Positions 7,653-15,716 of a stretch of 64,000 bases of DNA are shown one piece after another (within the stretch, counting starts at the first letter, position 1; each line of letters begins with the position of its first letter). The notes under the pieces are model-generated. The model made no database searches. It had not been told where the DNA came from and saw only the letters and a list, made by a program, of their open reading frames with translations. The DNA is from CAVPFA01 sp963703655 (GTDB taxonomy: Bacteria > Actinomycetota > Acidimicrobiia > Acidimicrobiales > Bog-793). The stretch lies in the NCBI GenBank assembly GCA_963703655.1, contig CAVPFA010000003.1:1984001-2048000 (forward strand), given 5' to 3'. Both the position numbers and the translations under genes were made by a program.

Positions 7653-8855
7653 TTGCATATCAAGAGAACGGGCATCATCGGGGTGACACTCGTCATGTCC
7701 CTCGGGCTGGTCGCGGGAACGGCTTCGGCCATTTCGGCGGCATCGGCGAGCCCGAAGTACGTGGGACCGACGTCGTTGCCCATCACGGCCTTCACGAGCA
7801 ACTTCTCGATAATGAAGGCGCTTCGCGGGTTGGAGAAGGCCGGTAAGGGAAAGGTGGCAGCCATCCTCCCGGACACCGTGAGCTCGACACGCTATGTCGA
7901 GTTCGACGCGCCGGACATCACCAAGGCCCTCGAGACGGCGGGAATGCCCAAGTCCCAGTTCGTGGTTCAGAACGCTTTGGGTAAAGACCCGACCGAGCTG
8001 ACCGAGGCCGAGACCGACATCACCAACGGAGCCACCGTGCTCTTGATGGACGGGATCGACTCGGGTGTGGGCGCCGAGATCGAGGGCTACGCCAGGGTTC
8101 ACGGGGTCGACGTCATCGACTACGACCGGATCAGCCTCGGCGGAAGCCGCACGTATTACGTGAGCTTCAACAACGTCCAAGTCGGCAAGCTGATCGGTAA
8201 TGGATTCGTTAGCTGCGTCAGTGCGTGGCACGTGGCCAAGCCGAAGGTCGTCGTCTTGCACGGCGCCGCAACGGACAACAACGCCACGCTGTTCGCGCAG
8301 GGCTACAACGGCGTGATCGACCCGTTCTTCGCCTCTCACAAGTGGACTCTGGTGGCGAGGACTGCCGACACTTGGGACCCGCCGACAGCTCTGACCGGCT
8401 TCGAGGCGGCGTACACGGCGCATCCGAGCATCAACGCAGCGGTGATCCCGAACGACGAGAACGCTGCGCCGATCATCACCTACCTCAAGAAGCACGGCAT
8501 CAAGGCGAAGACCTTCCCCACGACGGGGCAGGACGCGACCCTCACGGGCCTTGACAACGTGCTCTCCGGATACCAGTGCGGGACCGTCTACAAGCCGGTC
8601 TACCTCGAGGCGGGGGCTGCGGTTGCTCTTGCCCTCTACCTGAGGGCCGGTGAGAAGCCGCCGTCCAACCTCATCAACGGCACAACGGAGGACACTGTCG
8701 AGCACGTCGCGGTGAAGTCAATCCTGATGGCCCCGGAGTGGGTAACGACGAAGAACATGAACTCGACCATCGTCAAGGACAAGTTCGTTCCGGTAGCGCA
8801 GCTCTGCGCGGCTCCCTACAGGGCTGACTGCATCGCTGCGGGTATCAAACCGTAG
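7653..8855 (+). CDS. CUT2-type ABC transporter substrate-binding protein
   Basis: Exported solute-binding protein of 400 aa of the ribose/xylose-type (periplasmic-binding-protein type I) fold. The signal peptide is about residues 1-32 ('GIIGVTLVMSLGLVAGTASA'). The mature part contains 'ILLMDGIDSGVGAEIEGYARVHGVDVIDYDRI'-like segments typical of XylF proteins (here 'VLLMDGIDSGVG'). It starts with TTG, supported by GGGGGAGAAG directly upstream; no nearby in-frame ATG fits. It heads an operon with an ATPase, a permease and a PLP enzyme. The ligand is unknown; the PLP-enzyme neighbour makes an amino compound as plausible as a pentose. Confidence 0.85.
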   Translation: MHIKRTGIIGVTLVMSLGLVAGTASAISAASASPKYVGPTSLPITAFTSNFSIMKALRGLEKAGKGKVAAILPDTVSSTRYVEFDAPDITKALETAGMPKSQFVVQNALGKDPTELTEAETDITNGATVLLMDGIDSGVGAEIEGYARVHGVDVIDYDRISLGGSRTYYVSFNNVQVGKLIGNGFVSCVSAWHVAKPKVVVLHGAATDNNATLFAQGYNGVIDPFFASHKWTLVARTADTWDPPTALTGFEAAYTAHPSINAAVIPNDENAAPIITYLKKHGIKAKTFPTTGQDATLTGLDNVLSGYQCGTVYKPVYLEAGAAVALALYLRAGEKPPSNLINGTTEDTVEHVAVKSILMAPEWVTTKNMNSTIVKDKFVPVAQLCAAPYRADCIAAGIKP

Positions 8856-8910
8856 AGAGCAACACCGCATTTCCCCGCGTCTTCGCCTACCATCAGGCGA
8901 GACCGGGGAG

Positions 8911-8948
8911 CAGTCCGCCCCTTCCACGCTCGCGGAAGGGGCGGACTG
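8911..8948 (+). promoter_or_regulatory. Perfect 15-bp hairpin between binding-protein and ATPase genes
   Basis: CAGTCCGCCCCTTCC (8911-8925) pairs perfectly with GGAAGGGGCGGACTG (8934-8948) around an eight-base loop. No T-run follows, and the ATPase gene ribosome binding site begins only nine bases later. Known precedent: such hairpins after binding-protein genes protect the 3' end of the upstream message and lower expression of the downstream transporter genes. I infer that role, not strict termination. Confidence 0.75.
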
Positions 8949-8967
8949 CCGGTAGCAGGAGGCCGCG

Positions 8968-9768
8968 TTGAGCACCGCAGGGGACTCTTTGACCGGGGAG
9001 CCGCCGCTCGTGCAGCTGCGGGGGTTGAGCAAGACCTTCGGGGCCGTGCGGGCGCTGACTCAGGTCGATCTGGACATCCCCGCCGGTCAGGTGACCGCTC
9101 TGGCCGGGGACAACGGCGCCGGGAAGTCGGTCCTCATCAAGACGCTTTCTGGCCTGTGGGCGCCGGACTCAGGTGAGATCCTCTGGGAAGGCCGAGCCGT
9201 CCATCTCCACAGCCCGAAAGACGCCGAGCACCTGGGGATCACCACCATTTATCAGGATCTTGCGCTGTGCGACAATCTCGACATCGTCCAGAACATGTTT
9301 CTCGGCCATGAGCCGCTCCGATTCGGGACGCTGGACGAGGCGACCATGGAGCAGGCGGCGCGAGAGACGCTCGCCGACCTCAGAGTGACCACGATTCGCT
9401 CGATCCGCCAGCCTGTGGAATCACTGTCGGGAGGTCAGCGGCAATCTGTCGCCGTCGCCAAGGCCGTGATGTCGAAGGCCAAGATCGTGATCCTGGACGA
9501 GCCGACCGCAGCGCTCGGCGTCTCGCAGACGCGCATGGTCCTCGATCTGATCACGAGGCTCGCCAGCCAAGGCGTCGCGGTGTTGCTCGTCTCGCACAAC
9601 CTGAACGACGTCTTCTCCGTTGCCGACCGGATCGCGGTCCTGAATCTCGGCCGCCTGGTCGCGTCCGGTCCTGCATCGAGCTTCGACAGCCAAGTGGTGG
9701 TCGACTTCATGACGACCGGCCGCTCGACTCGAGCAGTCGGCAACGGTGCCGTCGGCGCTCGCGACTGA
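8968..9768 (+). CDS. CUT2-type ABC transporter ATP-binding protein, single domain
   Basis: ATPase of 266 aa. Walker A is 'GDNGAGKS' (about 47-54), signature 'LSGGQRQ', Walker B 'IVILDEP', H-loop 'LLVSHN'. It energises import with the adjacent binding protein and permease. Classical RbsA/XylG ATPases have two fused nucleotide-binding domains of about 500 aa; this one has a single domain, like FrcA-type proteins, so it presumably works as a homodimer. It starts with TTG 8968, with AGGAGG upstream. A 15-bp hairpin separates it from the binding-protein gene. Confidence 0.9.
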   Translation: MSTAGDSLTGEPPLVQLRGLSKTFGAVRALTQVDLDIPAGQVTALAGDNGAGKSVLIKTLSGLWAPDSGEILWEGRAVHLHSPKDAEHLGITTIYQDLALCDNLDIVQNMFLGHEPLRFGTLDEATMEQAARETLADLRVTTIRSIRQPVESLSGGQRQSVAVAKAVMSKAKIVILDEPTAALGVSQTRMVLDLITRLASQGVAVLLVSHNLNDVFSVADRIAVLNLGRLVASGPASSFDSQVVVDFMTTGRSTRAVGNGAVGARD

Positions 9769-9800
9769 CCGCCGCCAACCACGAACTCGAGGCTCAGCAA

Positions 9801-11180
9801 ATGCCACAGGGGACAGACGAAGTAGGCGAGCCGAGGTCCGGCCCGGGCGTCGTCTCGGATCCGAGTCCATCGGTCGACATCGAGGCACGGGACGACGCGG
9901 TCGCCGCCCGGGCGAGCGACACGGAGCTGACCCAGGCGGTCGCCCTTGCTCCCGAGGTACTCGCCGACTCACTTGGCGAATACGCGGGCGCGTGGTGGAA
10001 GCGGATCCGTGGCGGCGAGAGCGGAGCCCTTCCGATCCTTGTCGGGCTCGTCGTGATCATCATCGTTTTCCAGATCCAGAACTCGCACTTCCTGACGGCC
10101 GGCAACATCGTCAACCTGTTGATCGAGGCCGCATTCTTCTGCCTTCTCGGGGCGGCCGAGCTGTTCGCCCTCCTCCTTGCCGAGATCGACCTGTCTGTGG
10201 GGTTCGTCGCCGCCGTCGGCGGGACGATCATCGCCGCTCTCATCGCACCCCCCTACAACTGGCCTTTGTGGGCGGGCGTGGTCGTGGGCCTGGGCGCATG
10301 CGCCGTCATCGGAGCGCTGCAGGGCACGCTCATCACGAGGCTTCACTTGCCTTCGTTCGTCGTGACCCTCGGCGGCCTCTTGTTCTGGTCGGGGTTTCTG
10401 ATCTACCTCTTCGACCTCGACAAGGACTCGGTCGGTGGTGTGCTCACCATCAACAACAGTGTCATCAGCAACCTCGTCTACGGCAACATGACCCCGCTCG
10501 CCGGCTGGATCACGCTCGTGGTGCTGGTGGGTTTGTTCGGCTTGACGTCCATCTCGCGTGCCGCGCGGCGCCGCTCGCGCGGCCTGAGCGCCCCACCGCT
10601 CAGCATCGTGATATTTACGGTCATCGTGACAGCGGCGGCGGGCGTCGCTCTCGTCGCGATTTGCAACGTGGACCGAGGCTCGTCGCTGATTGTTCTGCAG
10701 GGCGTTCCATGGGTCGTGCCGTTCGTGATCGCCATCATCGTGGCATGGTCATTCTTGCTCGGCAGGACCCGCCTGGGCCGATACATCTACGCCATTGGTG
10801 CGAGCCCGGAGGCGGCTCGTCGCGCAGGCATAAACGTGCCCTGGATACGCACCTTTGCGTTCACGCTCGTCGGGCTGACTGCCGGCTTGGCAGGGATCGT
10901 CTACGAGTCGCGCCTCGGGTCGATCTCGGTCGGCTTCGACGGCGGTACCTATGTCCTGTACGCCGTTGCCGCTGCCGTCATCGGTGGCACCAGCCTGCTG
11001 GGCGGACGCGGCAAGGCAGTTCACCCACTGATCGGCGGGCTTGTCCTCGCCGTCGTAGCCAACGGGCTCGACCTCCTCAACATCACCACCGCGGGCCAGG
11101 ACATGGCGACGGCTCTCGTCCTCATCGTCGCGGTCACCATCGACTCCCTGGTGCGACGCCGTCGCTCGACACTCGCATAG
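9801..11180 (+). CDS. CUT2-type ABC transporter permease
   Basis: Polytopic membrane protein of 459 aa in the RbsC/XylH family with about ten hydrophobic segments. Residues 1-70 are a long hydrophilic Asp/Glu/Ala-rich cytoplasmic extension. Family features include 'AEIDLSVGFVAAVGGTI', 'LPSFVVTLGGLL', the cytoplasmic loop 'GRYIYAIGASPEAARRAGI' and 'VIGGTSLLGGRGK' near the end. It forms the import channel for the binding protein and ATPase. ATG 9801 follows the ATPase stop by 32 bases. The central insertion around residues 248-300 (Arg-rich loop plus hydrophobic segment) is like XylH. Confidence 0.9.
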   Translation: MPQGTDEVGEPRSGPGVVSDPSPSVDIEARDDAVAARASDTELTQAVALAPEVLADSLGEYAGAWWKRIRGGESGALPILVGLVVIIIVFQIQNSHFLTAGNIVNLLIEAAFFCLLGAAELFALLLAEIDLSVGFVAAVGGTIIAALIAPPYNWPLWAGVVVGLGACAVIGALQGTLITRLHLPSFVVTLGGLLFWSGFLIYLFDLDKDSVGGVLTINNSVISNLVYGNMTPLAGWITLVVLVGLFGLTSISRAARRRSRGLSAPPLSIVIFTVIVTAAAGVALVAICNVDRGSSLIVLQGVPWVVPFVIAIIVAWSFLLGRTRLGRYIYAIGASPEAARRAGINVPWIRTFAFTLVGLTAGLAGIVYESRLGSISVGFDGGTYVLYAVAAAVIGGTSLLGGRGKAVHPLIGGLVLAVVANGLDLLNITTAGQDMATALVLIVAVTIDSLVRRRRSTLA

Positions 11181-11202
11181 GACTTCTCTCCGACCCGGCG
11201 CC

Positions 11203-12357
11203 TTGAGCCGATACGACCAGCTCGCCGAGCAGTGGTGGCACTGGTACGCGGACCAGATCGGTCGCCGCTACGACGAGGTCACCACGCCCGCCCTTCTGCT
11301 CGATCTTGACGCCGCCCGCCGCAACATCGAGCGTATGGCGGCGAAGTTTCGGGAGCTTCCTGCGTCGCTGCGCCCCCATGTGAAGGGCCACAAGTCGCCC
11401 CAGCTTGCCCGCCTCGAGGTCGAAGCCGGCGCCGTGGGCGTCGCCTGCGCGACGGTGTGGGAAGCCGAGGTCATGGCAACGGCGGGGATCGACGACGTGC
11501 TCATCGCCAATGAAGTCGTCCACCCGGACAAGGTCAGAGAGCTCGCTGCGCTCGCCGCCGGCCACCGCATCACGGTCGCCGTCGACGGCCTCGCCAACGT
11601 CGATCAACTGGAGCGGGCTCTCGATCGACAAGGCGCCCAGCTCGAGGTGCTGATCGAGATCGATGTGGGAATGGGGCGCTGCGGCGTGCGGGACGTCGCC
11701 GACGCCGTCGGGCTGGCAGAGCGGATTGCCGGCGCCGGGCACCTGCACCTCCGGGGTCTTCAGGGATTCGAAGGTCACTGCATGCTCGAGCTGGACCGGG
11801 AGGTTCGATGCGCCATGACGCAAGCTGCCAACGAGAAGCTGGCGGCGGCGGCGGACCTCCTGGCGGAGCGCGGCCACCCGTCACACGACATCTCGGGTGG
11901 TGGGATGGGGACGTACTTCATCACCGGCGCCCACAGCCGCATCACCGAAGTGCAAGCCGGTTCGTACTCGCTCATGGATGCCTTTCACGAACAGCTGGTT
12001 CCGGGCGAGTTCGAGGTGGCGCTCACAGTGCTCGGGACCGTGATCAGCCATCAGGGCAATACCGTGATCCTCGACGCCGGCCGAAAGGCTGTGGGCGTCG
12101 ACTTCGCGATCCCGCCGCTAGCGTCGGTCAAGGGCGGGACGGTCCGCGCCTACGCGGAGGAGCACTGCGTCATCGATTTCGACGGTCCGTCACCGCTGAC
12201 CGTCGGCGACCGGGCAGAGGTCCTACCCGGCTACGGCCCGACGACGGTGAACCTGCACGACGTGTTCTTCGTGATCGAAGATCGCGTCGTGACCGACATC
12301 TGGCCCGTCAACCCACGCGGACCCGGGCGGGGGCACTGGCCGATCGCTCCTCCGTGA
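11203..12357 (+). CDS. Fold-type III PLP enzyme (D-threonine aldolase / D-serine dehydratase type)
   Basis: Enzyme of 384 aa with an alanine-racemase-like N-terminal barrel. The PLP lysine is K61 in 'LRPHVKGHKSP', matching the RPHxKxHK motif of D-threonine aldolases. The C-terminal metal site appears as 'TTVNLHDVFFV', with the His and Asp used by D-threonine aldolase/D-serine dehydratase to bind a divalent metal. These enzymes cleave or deaminate D-3-hydroxy amino acids. It starts with TTG 11203, 22 bases after the permease stop, so it belongs to the importer operon. This suggests the imported ligand or a product of it is an amino acid derivative; the exact substrate is inference. Confidence 0.82.
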   Translation: MSRYDQLAEQWWHWYADQIGRRYDEVTTPALLLDLDAARRNIERMAAKFRELPASLRPHVKGHKSPQLARLEVEAGAVGVACATVWEAEVMATAGIDDVLIANEVVHPDKVRELAALAAGHRITVAVDGLANVDQLERALDRQGAQLEVLIEIDVGMGRCGVRDVADAVGLAERIAGAGHLHLRGLQGFEGHCMLELDREVRCAMTQAANEKLAAAADLLAERGHPSHDISGGGMGTYFITGAHSRITEVQAGSYSLMDAFHEQLVPGEFEVALTVLGTVISHQGNTVILDAGRKAVGVDFAIPPLASVKGGTVRAYAEEHCVIDFDGPSPLTVGDRAEVLPGYGPTTVNLHDVFFVIEDRVVTDIWPVNPRGPGRGHWPIAPP

Positions 12358-12361
12358 GCAT

Positions 12362-13624
12362 CTAGACGCCCGGCGTCCCGCTCGGCGTCTCGCCCGCTGC
12401 CCCGACCGGCGTCCCCGCCGGCGGCCATGGAGCGAGCGCCATGGCGGCGTGCAGCGCGATGCCGTTTCGCATCGCGCGCTCGTCGATCAGCATCCGGTTC
12501 GAGTGGTTGGGCGCGGGATGCTCCGTGCCGGCGGGCGCGGTGCCGAGAAACACCATCGTTCCCGCCACCTGTTGCAAGACGTACGACCAGTCCTCCGCGC
12601 CCATGAGGGGGGTCGCCATGCAGTGCGCCCCGTCTTCGCCGAGGAGCTTTCGCGCCAAGTCGAGCGCCTGCTCGGCGGCCACCGCCGAATTGACCGTAAC
12701 GGGGTAGGCCACGGGGGACCAGGTGACCGAGGCCTGGCAGAGATGGGCGGCCGCGACGTGCTCGGCGACGCGCCGGACGCCCTCGAGCGCGACGGCCCGG
12801 GAGTCCTCGGAGACCGCCCGTACGGTCCCTTGGAGGACCGCCGTCTCCGGTATGACGTTCGAGGTGGTTCCCGCCGCGATGTGACCGATCGTCACCACCG
12901 CCGGGTCGAACGCCGGGACTCTCCGAGTCACCATTGTCTGCACCGCCAGCACGACTTCGCACGCAGCGGGGATCGGGTCGATCGCGTCCTGTGGCATGGA
13001 GGCGTGGCCACCCCTTCCCTTGATGGTCAGGAGGAACTCGTCGGCCGACGCCAAAAGCGTGCCGCTTTTCGTCGCGATCACGCCGGAGGCAACCGTGGGC
13101 GCGCTGTGGATTGCGAAGGCTCGATCGACCGCACCGTGGTCGGCGAGCAGGCCCTCGTTGATCATGATCCGTGCTCCGCCGTGTCCCTCTTCGCCGGGCT
13201 GGAACATGAACAGCACCCGACCAGCGAGCTGGTGGCTCCGGCCCGCGAGGAGGCGCGCCGCCCCGACGAGCATGGCGACGTGGGCGTCGTGTCCGCAGGC
13301 GTGCATCGCACCGTCGACCGTCGAGGCAAATTCGAGCCCCGTGTCCTCGGGCATCGGGAGGGCGTCCATGTCCCCGCGGAGCAGCGTGGTCGGACCCTCG
13401 CGTCCGCCGTCGAGCACGGCGACGACCGACGACAATTCGCGGCCCGTCGAGATCTCGAGGCCGAGACCGTCGAGCGCGTCCAAAACGACCGCCTGGGTGC
13501 GGGGAAGTTCTAGGCCCAACTCCGGATGGGCATGGATTTCCCTCCGGATAGAAACGGCGGCGCCGAGGAGCCCTTCTGCCTCCTCGAGCAGTGTCGGGTC
13601 GGTCTCGATCTCTCGCTCGGCCAC
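12362..13624 (-). CDS. M20 family amidohydrolase (hippurate hydrolase / N-acyl-amino-acid hydrolase type)
   Basis: Metal-dependent amidohydrolase of 420 aa from GTG 13624, which has AAGGAG six bases upstream; the longer open frame upstream lacks a binding site. Metal-site motifs are 'HACGHDAHVAML', 'GEEGHGGARIM' (catalytic Glu) and 'AIHSAP', with a dimerisation 'GRGGHASMPQ' segment. Family members hydrolyse N-acyl amino acids or related amides. The C-terminal tail is Pro/Gly/Thr rich. It converges on the PLP enzyme gene, stop codons four bases apart. A role in the same amino-compound catabolism is possible but not shown. Confidence 0.88.
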   Translation of the reverse strand: MAEREIETDPTLLEEAEGLLGAAVSIRREIHAHPELGLELPRTQAVVLDALDGLGLEISTGRELSSVVAVLDGGREGPTTLLRGDMDALPMPEDTGLEFASTVDGAMHACGHDAHVAMLVGAARLLAGRSHQLAGRVLFMFQPGEEGHGGARIMINEGLLADHGAVDRAFAIHSAPTVASGVIATKSGTLLASADEFLLTIKGRGGHASMPQDAIDPIPAACEVVLAVQTMVTRRVPAFDPAVVTIGHIAAGTTSNVIPETAVLQGTVRAVSEDSRAVALEGVRRVAEHVAAAHLCQASVTWSPVAYPVTVNSAVAAEQALDLARKLLGEDGAHCMATPLMGAEDWSYVLQQVAGTMVFLGTAPAGTEHPAPNHSNRMLIDERAMRNGIALHAAMALAPWPPAGTPVGAAGETPSGTPGV

Positions 13625-13692
13625 CGTGGGCTCCTTCTGGTCGTGTGGGGACGAACCGTACCGGAGCCAGCCGGGCATGATAGGACGAGCGG

Positions 13693-14163
13693 ATGGACTC
13701 ACAGGCCGACGCGTCGCCCGCTCGTCGTTACCTCGGGAGCGCACTTCTGGGTGCAGCGAGCGGGATGCGCTCGACGGTCGGGTTCGCAGCGGTGGTCACC
13801 CGCGGGGACAAAGACGGGCTCCCGGCCGCGCTCCGGAACCGTTTCTCGAGGCAAGCCGCCGATCTCGCCGTCGCGGCCGAGCTCGTTCTCGACAAGATGC
13901 CTTTCACCGGCTCACGGCTCGAGCCGGCGGGGATGGCCGGGCGCCTGGTACTCGGTGGTGCGGCCGCGGGCCTGGCCGCCGCCCGCTCCCCTGGTCGGCC
14001 CGTGTTCTCCTCGGTTCTCGTCGCAGCAGCTGCCGCCGCGCTTATGGCAAAGCTCGCCCACGACCTCCGGGCGGTTGCTGCGAAGAAGGTTCCGGACGCC
14101 GCCGTTGGCGTGGTGGAAGACCTGGCGGCGCTCGGGATCGCAGCCGCTGGGTCCCGCTGTTGA
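13693..14163 (+). CDS. DUF4126-like small membrane protein
   Basis: Protein of 156 aa with about three hydrophobic segments. 'LGSALLGAASGMRSTVGFAAVV', 'AELVLDKMPFTGSRLEPAGMAGRLVLGG' and a final Ala-rich helix match the pattern of DUF4126 proteins, whose function is unknown. It is divergent from the M20 amidohydrolase and convergent with a small acidic protein gene. A hairpin lies between those two stops. Confidence 0.65.
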   Translation: MDSQADASPARRYLGSALLGAASGMRSTVGFAAVVTRGDKDGLPAALRNRFSRQAADLAVAAELVLDKMPFTGSRLEPAGMAGRLVLGGAAAGLAAARSPGRPVFSSVLVAAAAAALMAKLAHDLRAVAAKKVPDAAVGVVEDLAALGIAAAGSRC

Positions 14164-14178
14164 CCCGGGGCCTTGGCT

Positions 14179-14202
14179 GCGGGATTCGCCGCCCGAATCC
14201 GC
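14179..14202. terminator. Hairpin between convergent genes
   Basis: GCGGGATTCG (14179-14188) pairs with CGAATCCGC (14194-14202) with a single bulged G and a five-base loop. It lies exactly between the stop of the DUF4126-like gene and the stop of the minus-strand acidic protein gene. No T-run is present on either strand, so it would be a weak, possibly bidirectional terminator. Confidence 0.5.
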
Positions 14203-14203
14203 G

Positions 14204-14443
14204 TCAGCTGCGGGCCGGCCGTCGAGGCTCGTCGCTCCCGGCCCAGAACCCGGGAGGATCGCTGGCCGGGAACGACTCCCTCCCGGACTCGTCGACTCGG
14301 TCGTCATCGTCGAGCTCTGAGCCTTCCTCGGATCCCGGCGCGCCCGCAGAACCCGGCGCGCCCGCGGAACCCGTCGCCCCTTCGGGCTCGTCGCTGTGCT
14401 CCGGGTTGCCGCACGCGGTCGACCGGCCTGACTCGTCGGACAT
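14204..14443 (-). CDS. Small acidic low-complexity protein with ESFPASDPP motif
   Basis: Protein of 79 aa, rich in Ser, Gly, Asp and Glu and predicted disordered. It contains a 'GSAGAPGSAGAPGSE' repeat and ends with 'ESGRESFPASDPPGFWAG'. The ESFPASDPP motif recurs at the C-terminus of small uncharacterised proteins in many bacteria; I know of no function. ATG 14443 is preceded by AGGAGG, which fixes the start over the longer open frame. Confidence 0.6.
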   Translation of the reverse strand: MSDESGRSTACGNPEHSDEPEGATGSAGAPGSAGAPGSEEGSELDDDDRVDESGRESFPASDPPGFWAGSDEPRRPARS

Positions 14444-14571
14444 CGCGCTCCTCCTCTCCTCGTACACCGGGCGGAGCTCAGGCCATCGCGGCCTGTGGCC
14501 GTCGCCGTTGTCGACGCCCCTCCACTTTGACTCGCGGGACAGCCCGCGCGCGGCCGGCCTACCATTTGGCA

Positions 14572-14952
14572 ATGAGCGTTCCCGTCGAACTCGAACGGCT
14601 TCGCGCCGAGGTTTCCAGGCGCGGCGACACCCCGTATCTGCTCACTGTGGCTGATGACGGCCGTCCGCACACGGTCTCGGTGCGCGTCACGTGGAGCGAC
14701 GCCAGCCTGGTGCTGGCCGGCGGGACCCGGTCGAGATCACATGCATCTGCCCGTCCGGACGTCACCTTGCTGTGGCCCGCTGCCGATGAGGGTGGCTTCA
14801 GCCTCATCGTCGACGGCACGGCGAGCGTCTTCGCCGAGCAGATCGCGATACACCCGGTCTCGGCCGTGCTCCACCGTTCGCTCGCCACGAGCCGTGACGG
14901 CACTGCCGGCTCGGAATGCAGGCCGGTCCTGAGTCCTGAGTCCGGGACGTAG
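14572..14952 (+). CDS. Pyridoxamine 5'-phosphate oxidase-like (split-barrel flavin-binding) protein
   Basis: Protein of 126 aa with the PNPOx-like split-barrel pattern: 'TPYLLTVADDGRPHTVSVRVTW', then 'SHASARPDVTLLWPAADEGGFSLIVDGTASV'. Members bind FMN, F420 or heme and many are small oxidoreductases of unknown substrate. It is divergent from the acidic small protein. The last residues ('SPESGT') lie inside a tandem repeat that also extends past the stop codon, so the C-terminus may have been altered by that duplication. Confidence 0.7.
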   Translation: MSVPVELERLRAEVSRRGDTPYLLTVADDGRPHTVSVRVTWSDASLVLAGGTRSRSHASARPDVTLLWPAADEGGFSLIVDGTASVFAEQIAIHPVSAVLHRSLATSRDGTAGSECRPVLSPESGT

Positions 14953-14977
14953 GCCTGAGTCCTGAGTCCCACGTAGG
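14928..14977. repeat. Tandem repeat across the stop of the PNPOx-like gene
   Basis: A 26-base unit (14928-14953) beginning CCTGAGTCCTGAGTCC is followed by a 24-base near-copy (14954-14977). The first unit contains the stop codon TAG at 14950-14952. The unit itself holds a CCTGAGT doublet, giving four CCTGAGT words in all. Confidence 0.8.
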
Positions 14978-15061
14978 AAGGAACAGAGAGCGCGATTCGC
15001 GCGTTGGCCCGTCTCGGTATCCTTCGTTGGCCGTTCCAGCGGTCGGAAATGGAGTCAAGTC

Positions 15062-15670
15062 ATGCCTGATGCTCTCACGCCCGTCGACTTCTGGTTCGAT
15101 CCGACTTGCCCCTGGGCTTGGATCACCTCGAGGTGGCTCCTCGAGGTCGAGAAGGTGCGTCCTGTATCGGCTCGCTGGCACATCATGTCGCTCGCCATCT
15201 TGAACAGGGACAGGGACCTGAGCGAGGACTACAAGAAGGCGATGGAACGGGCATGGGCGCCCGTGCGTGTGTGCATGGCGGCGGCCCAAGAGCGCGGCGA
15301 CGAGGTCCTGTCGCCGCTCTACACGGCCATGGGAACGCGTTTCCACAACGAAGGCCGGCGCGAACCCGAGGTTCTCGGCGAGGCGCTCTCGGAGGTGGGA
15401 CTTCCGTCGGGGCTGCTGGCGGCGGCCGAGTCCACCGAGTACGACGAGGCGATCGCCAAGTCCCACAATGAAGGCATCAGGCTCGTCGGCGACGACGTCG
15501 GCACTCCGATCATCAGCGTCGGCGGCGCCGCAATCTTCGGGCCGGTCGTGACCCCGATCCCTCGCGGCGAGGCTGCGGGGGTCCTGTTCGACGGGGTCCT
15601 GCTCGTGATCAACACCGACGGCTTCTTCGAGCTGAAGCGGTCTCGCGACCGTAGACCCGCCTTCGACTGA
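15062..15670 (+). CDS. DsbA-family oxidoreductase, mycothiol-dependent nitroreductase-like
   Basis: Thioredoxin-fold protein of 202 aa with 'VDFWFDPTCPWAWITSRWL' at the start and a helical insertion, as in the actinobacterial DsbA-like protein Rv2466c, a mycothiol-dependent reductase with a CPWC active site. Here the motif is C16-P-W-A19, so the second cysteine is missing and chemistry would rely on one cysteine plus mycothiol or another thiol. The cis-Pro loop is 'GDDVGTPIISV'. There is no signal peptide, so it is cytosolic. The gene ends at a hairpin shared with the convergent peptidase gene. Confidence 0.82.
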   Translation: MPDALTPVDFWFDPTCPWAWITSRWLLEVEKVRPVSARWHIMSLAILNRDRDLSEDYKKAMERAWAPVRVCMAAAQERGDEVLSPLYTAMGTRFHNEGRREPEVLGEALSEVGLPSGLLAAAESTEYDEAIAKSHNEGIRLVGDDVGTPIISVGGAAIFGPVVTPIPRGEAAGVLFDGVLLVINTDGFFELKRSRDRRPAFD

Positions 15671-15692
15671 CCCACCGGGCGCCCTCAGGTCG

Positions 15693-15716
15693 CGGCGCCG
15701 TCATCTCACGGCGCCG
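15693..15716. terminator. GC-rich hairpin between convergent genes
   Basis: Two copies of CGGCGCCG (15693-15700 and 15709-15716), each self-complementary, can form an eight-base stem with loop TCATCTCA. It sits at the convergent ends of the DsbA-like gene and the M20 peptidase gene, whose stop codon is in the loop. No T-run follows, so termination strength is uncertain. Confidence 0.5.
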
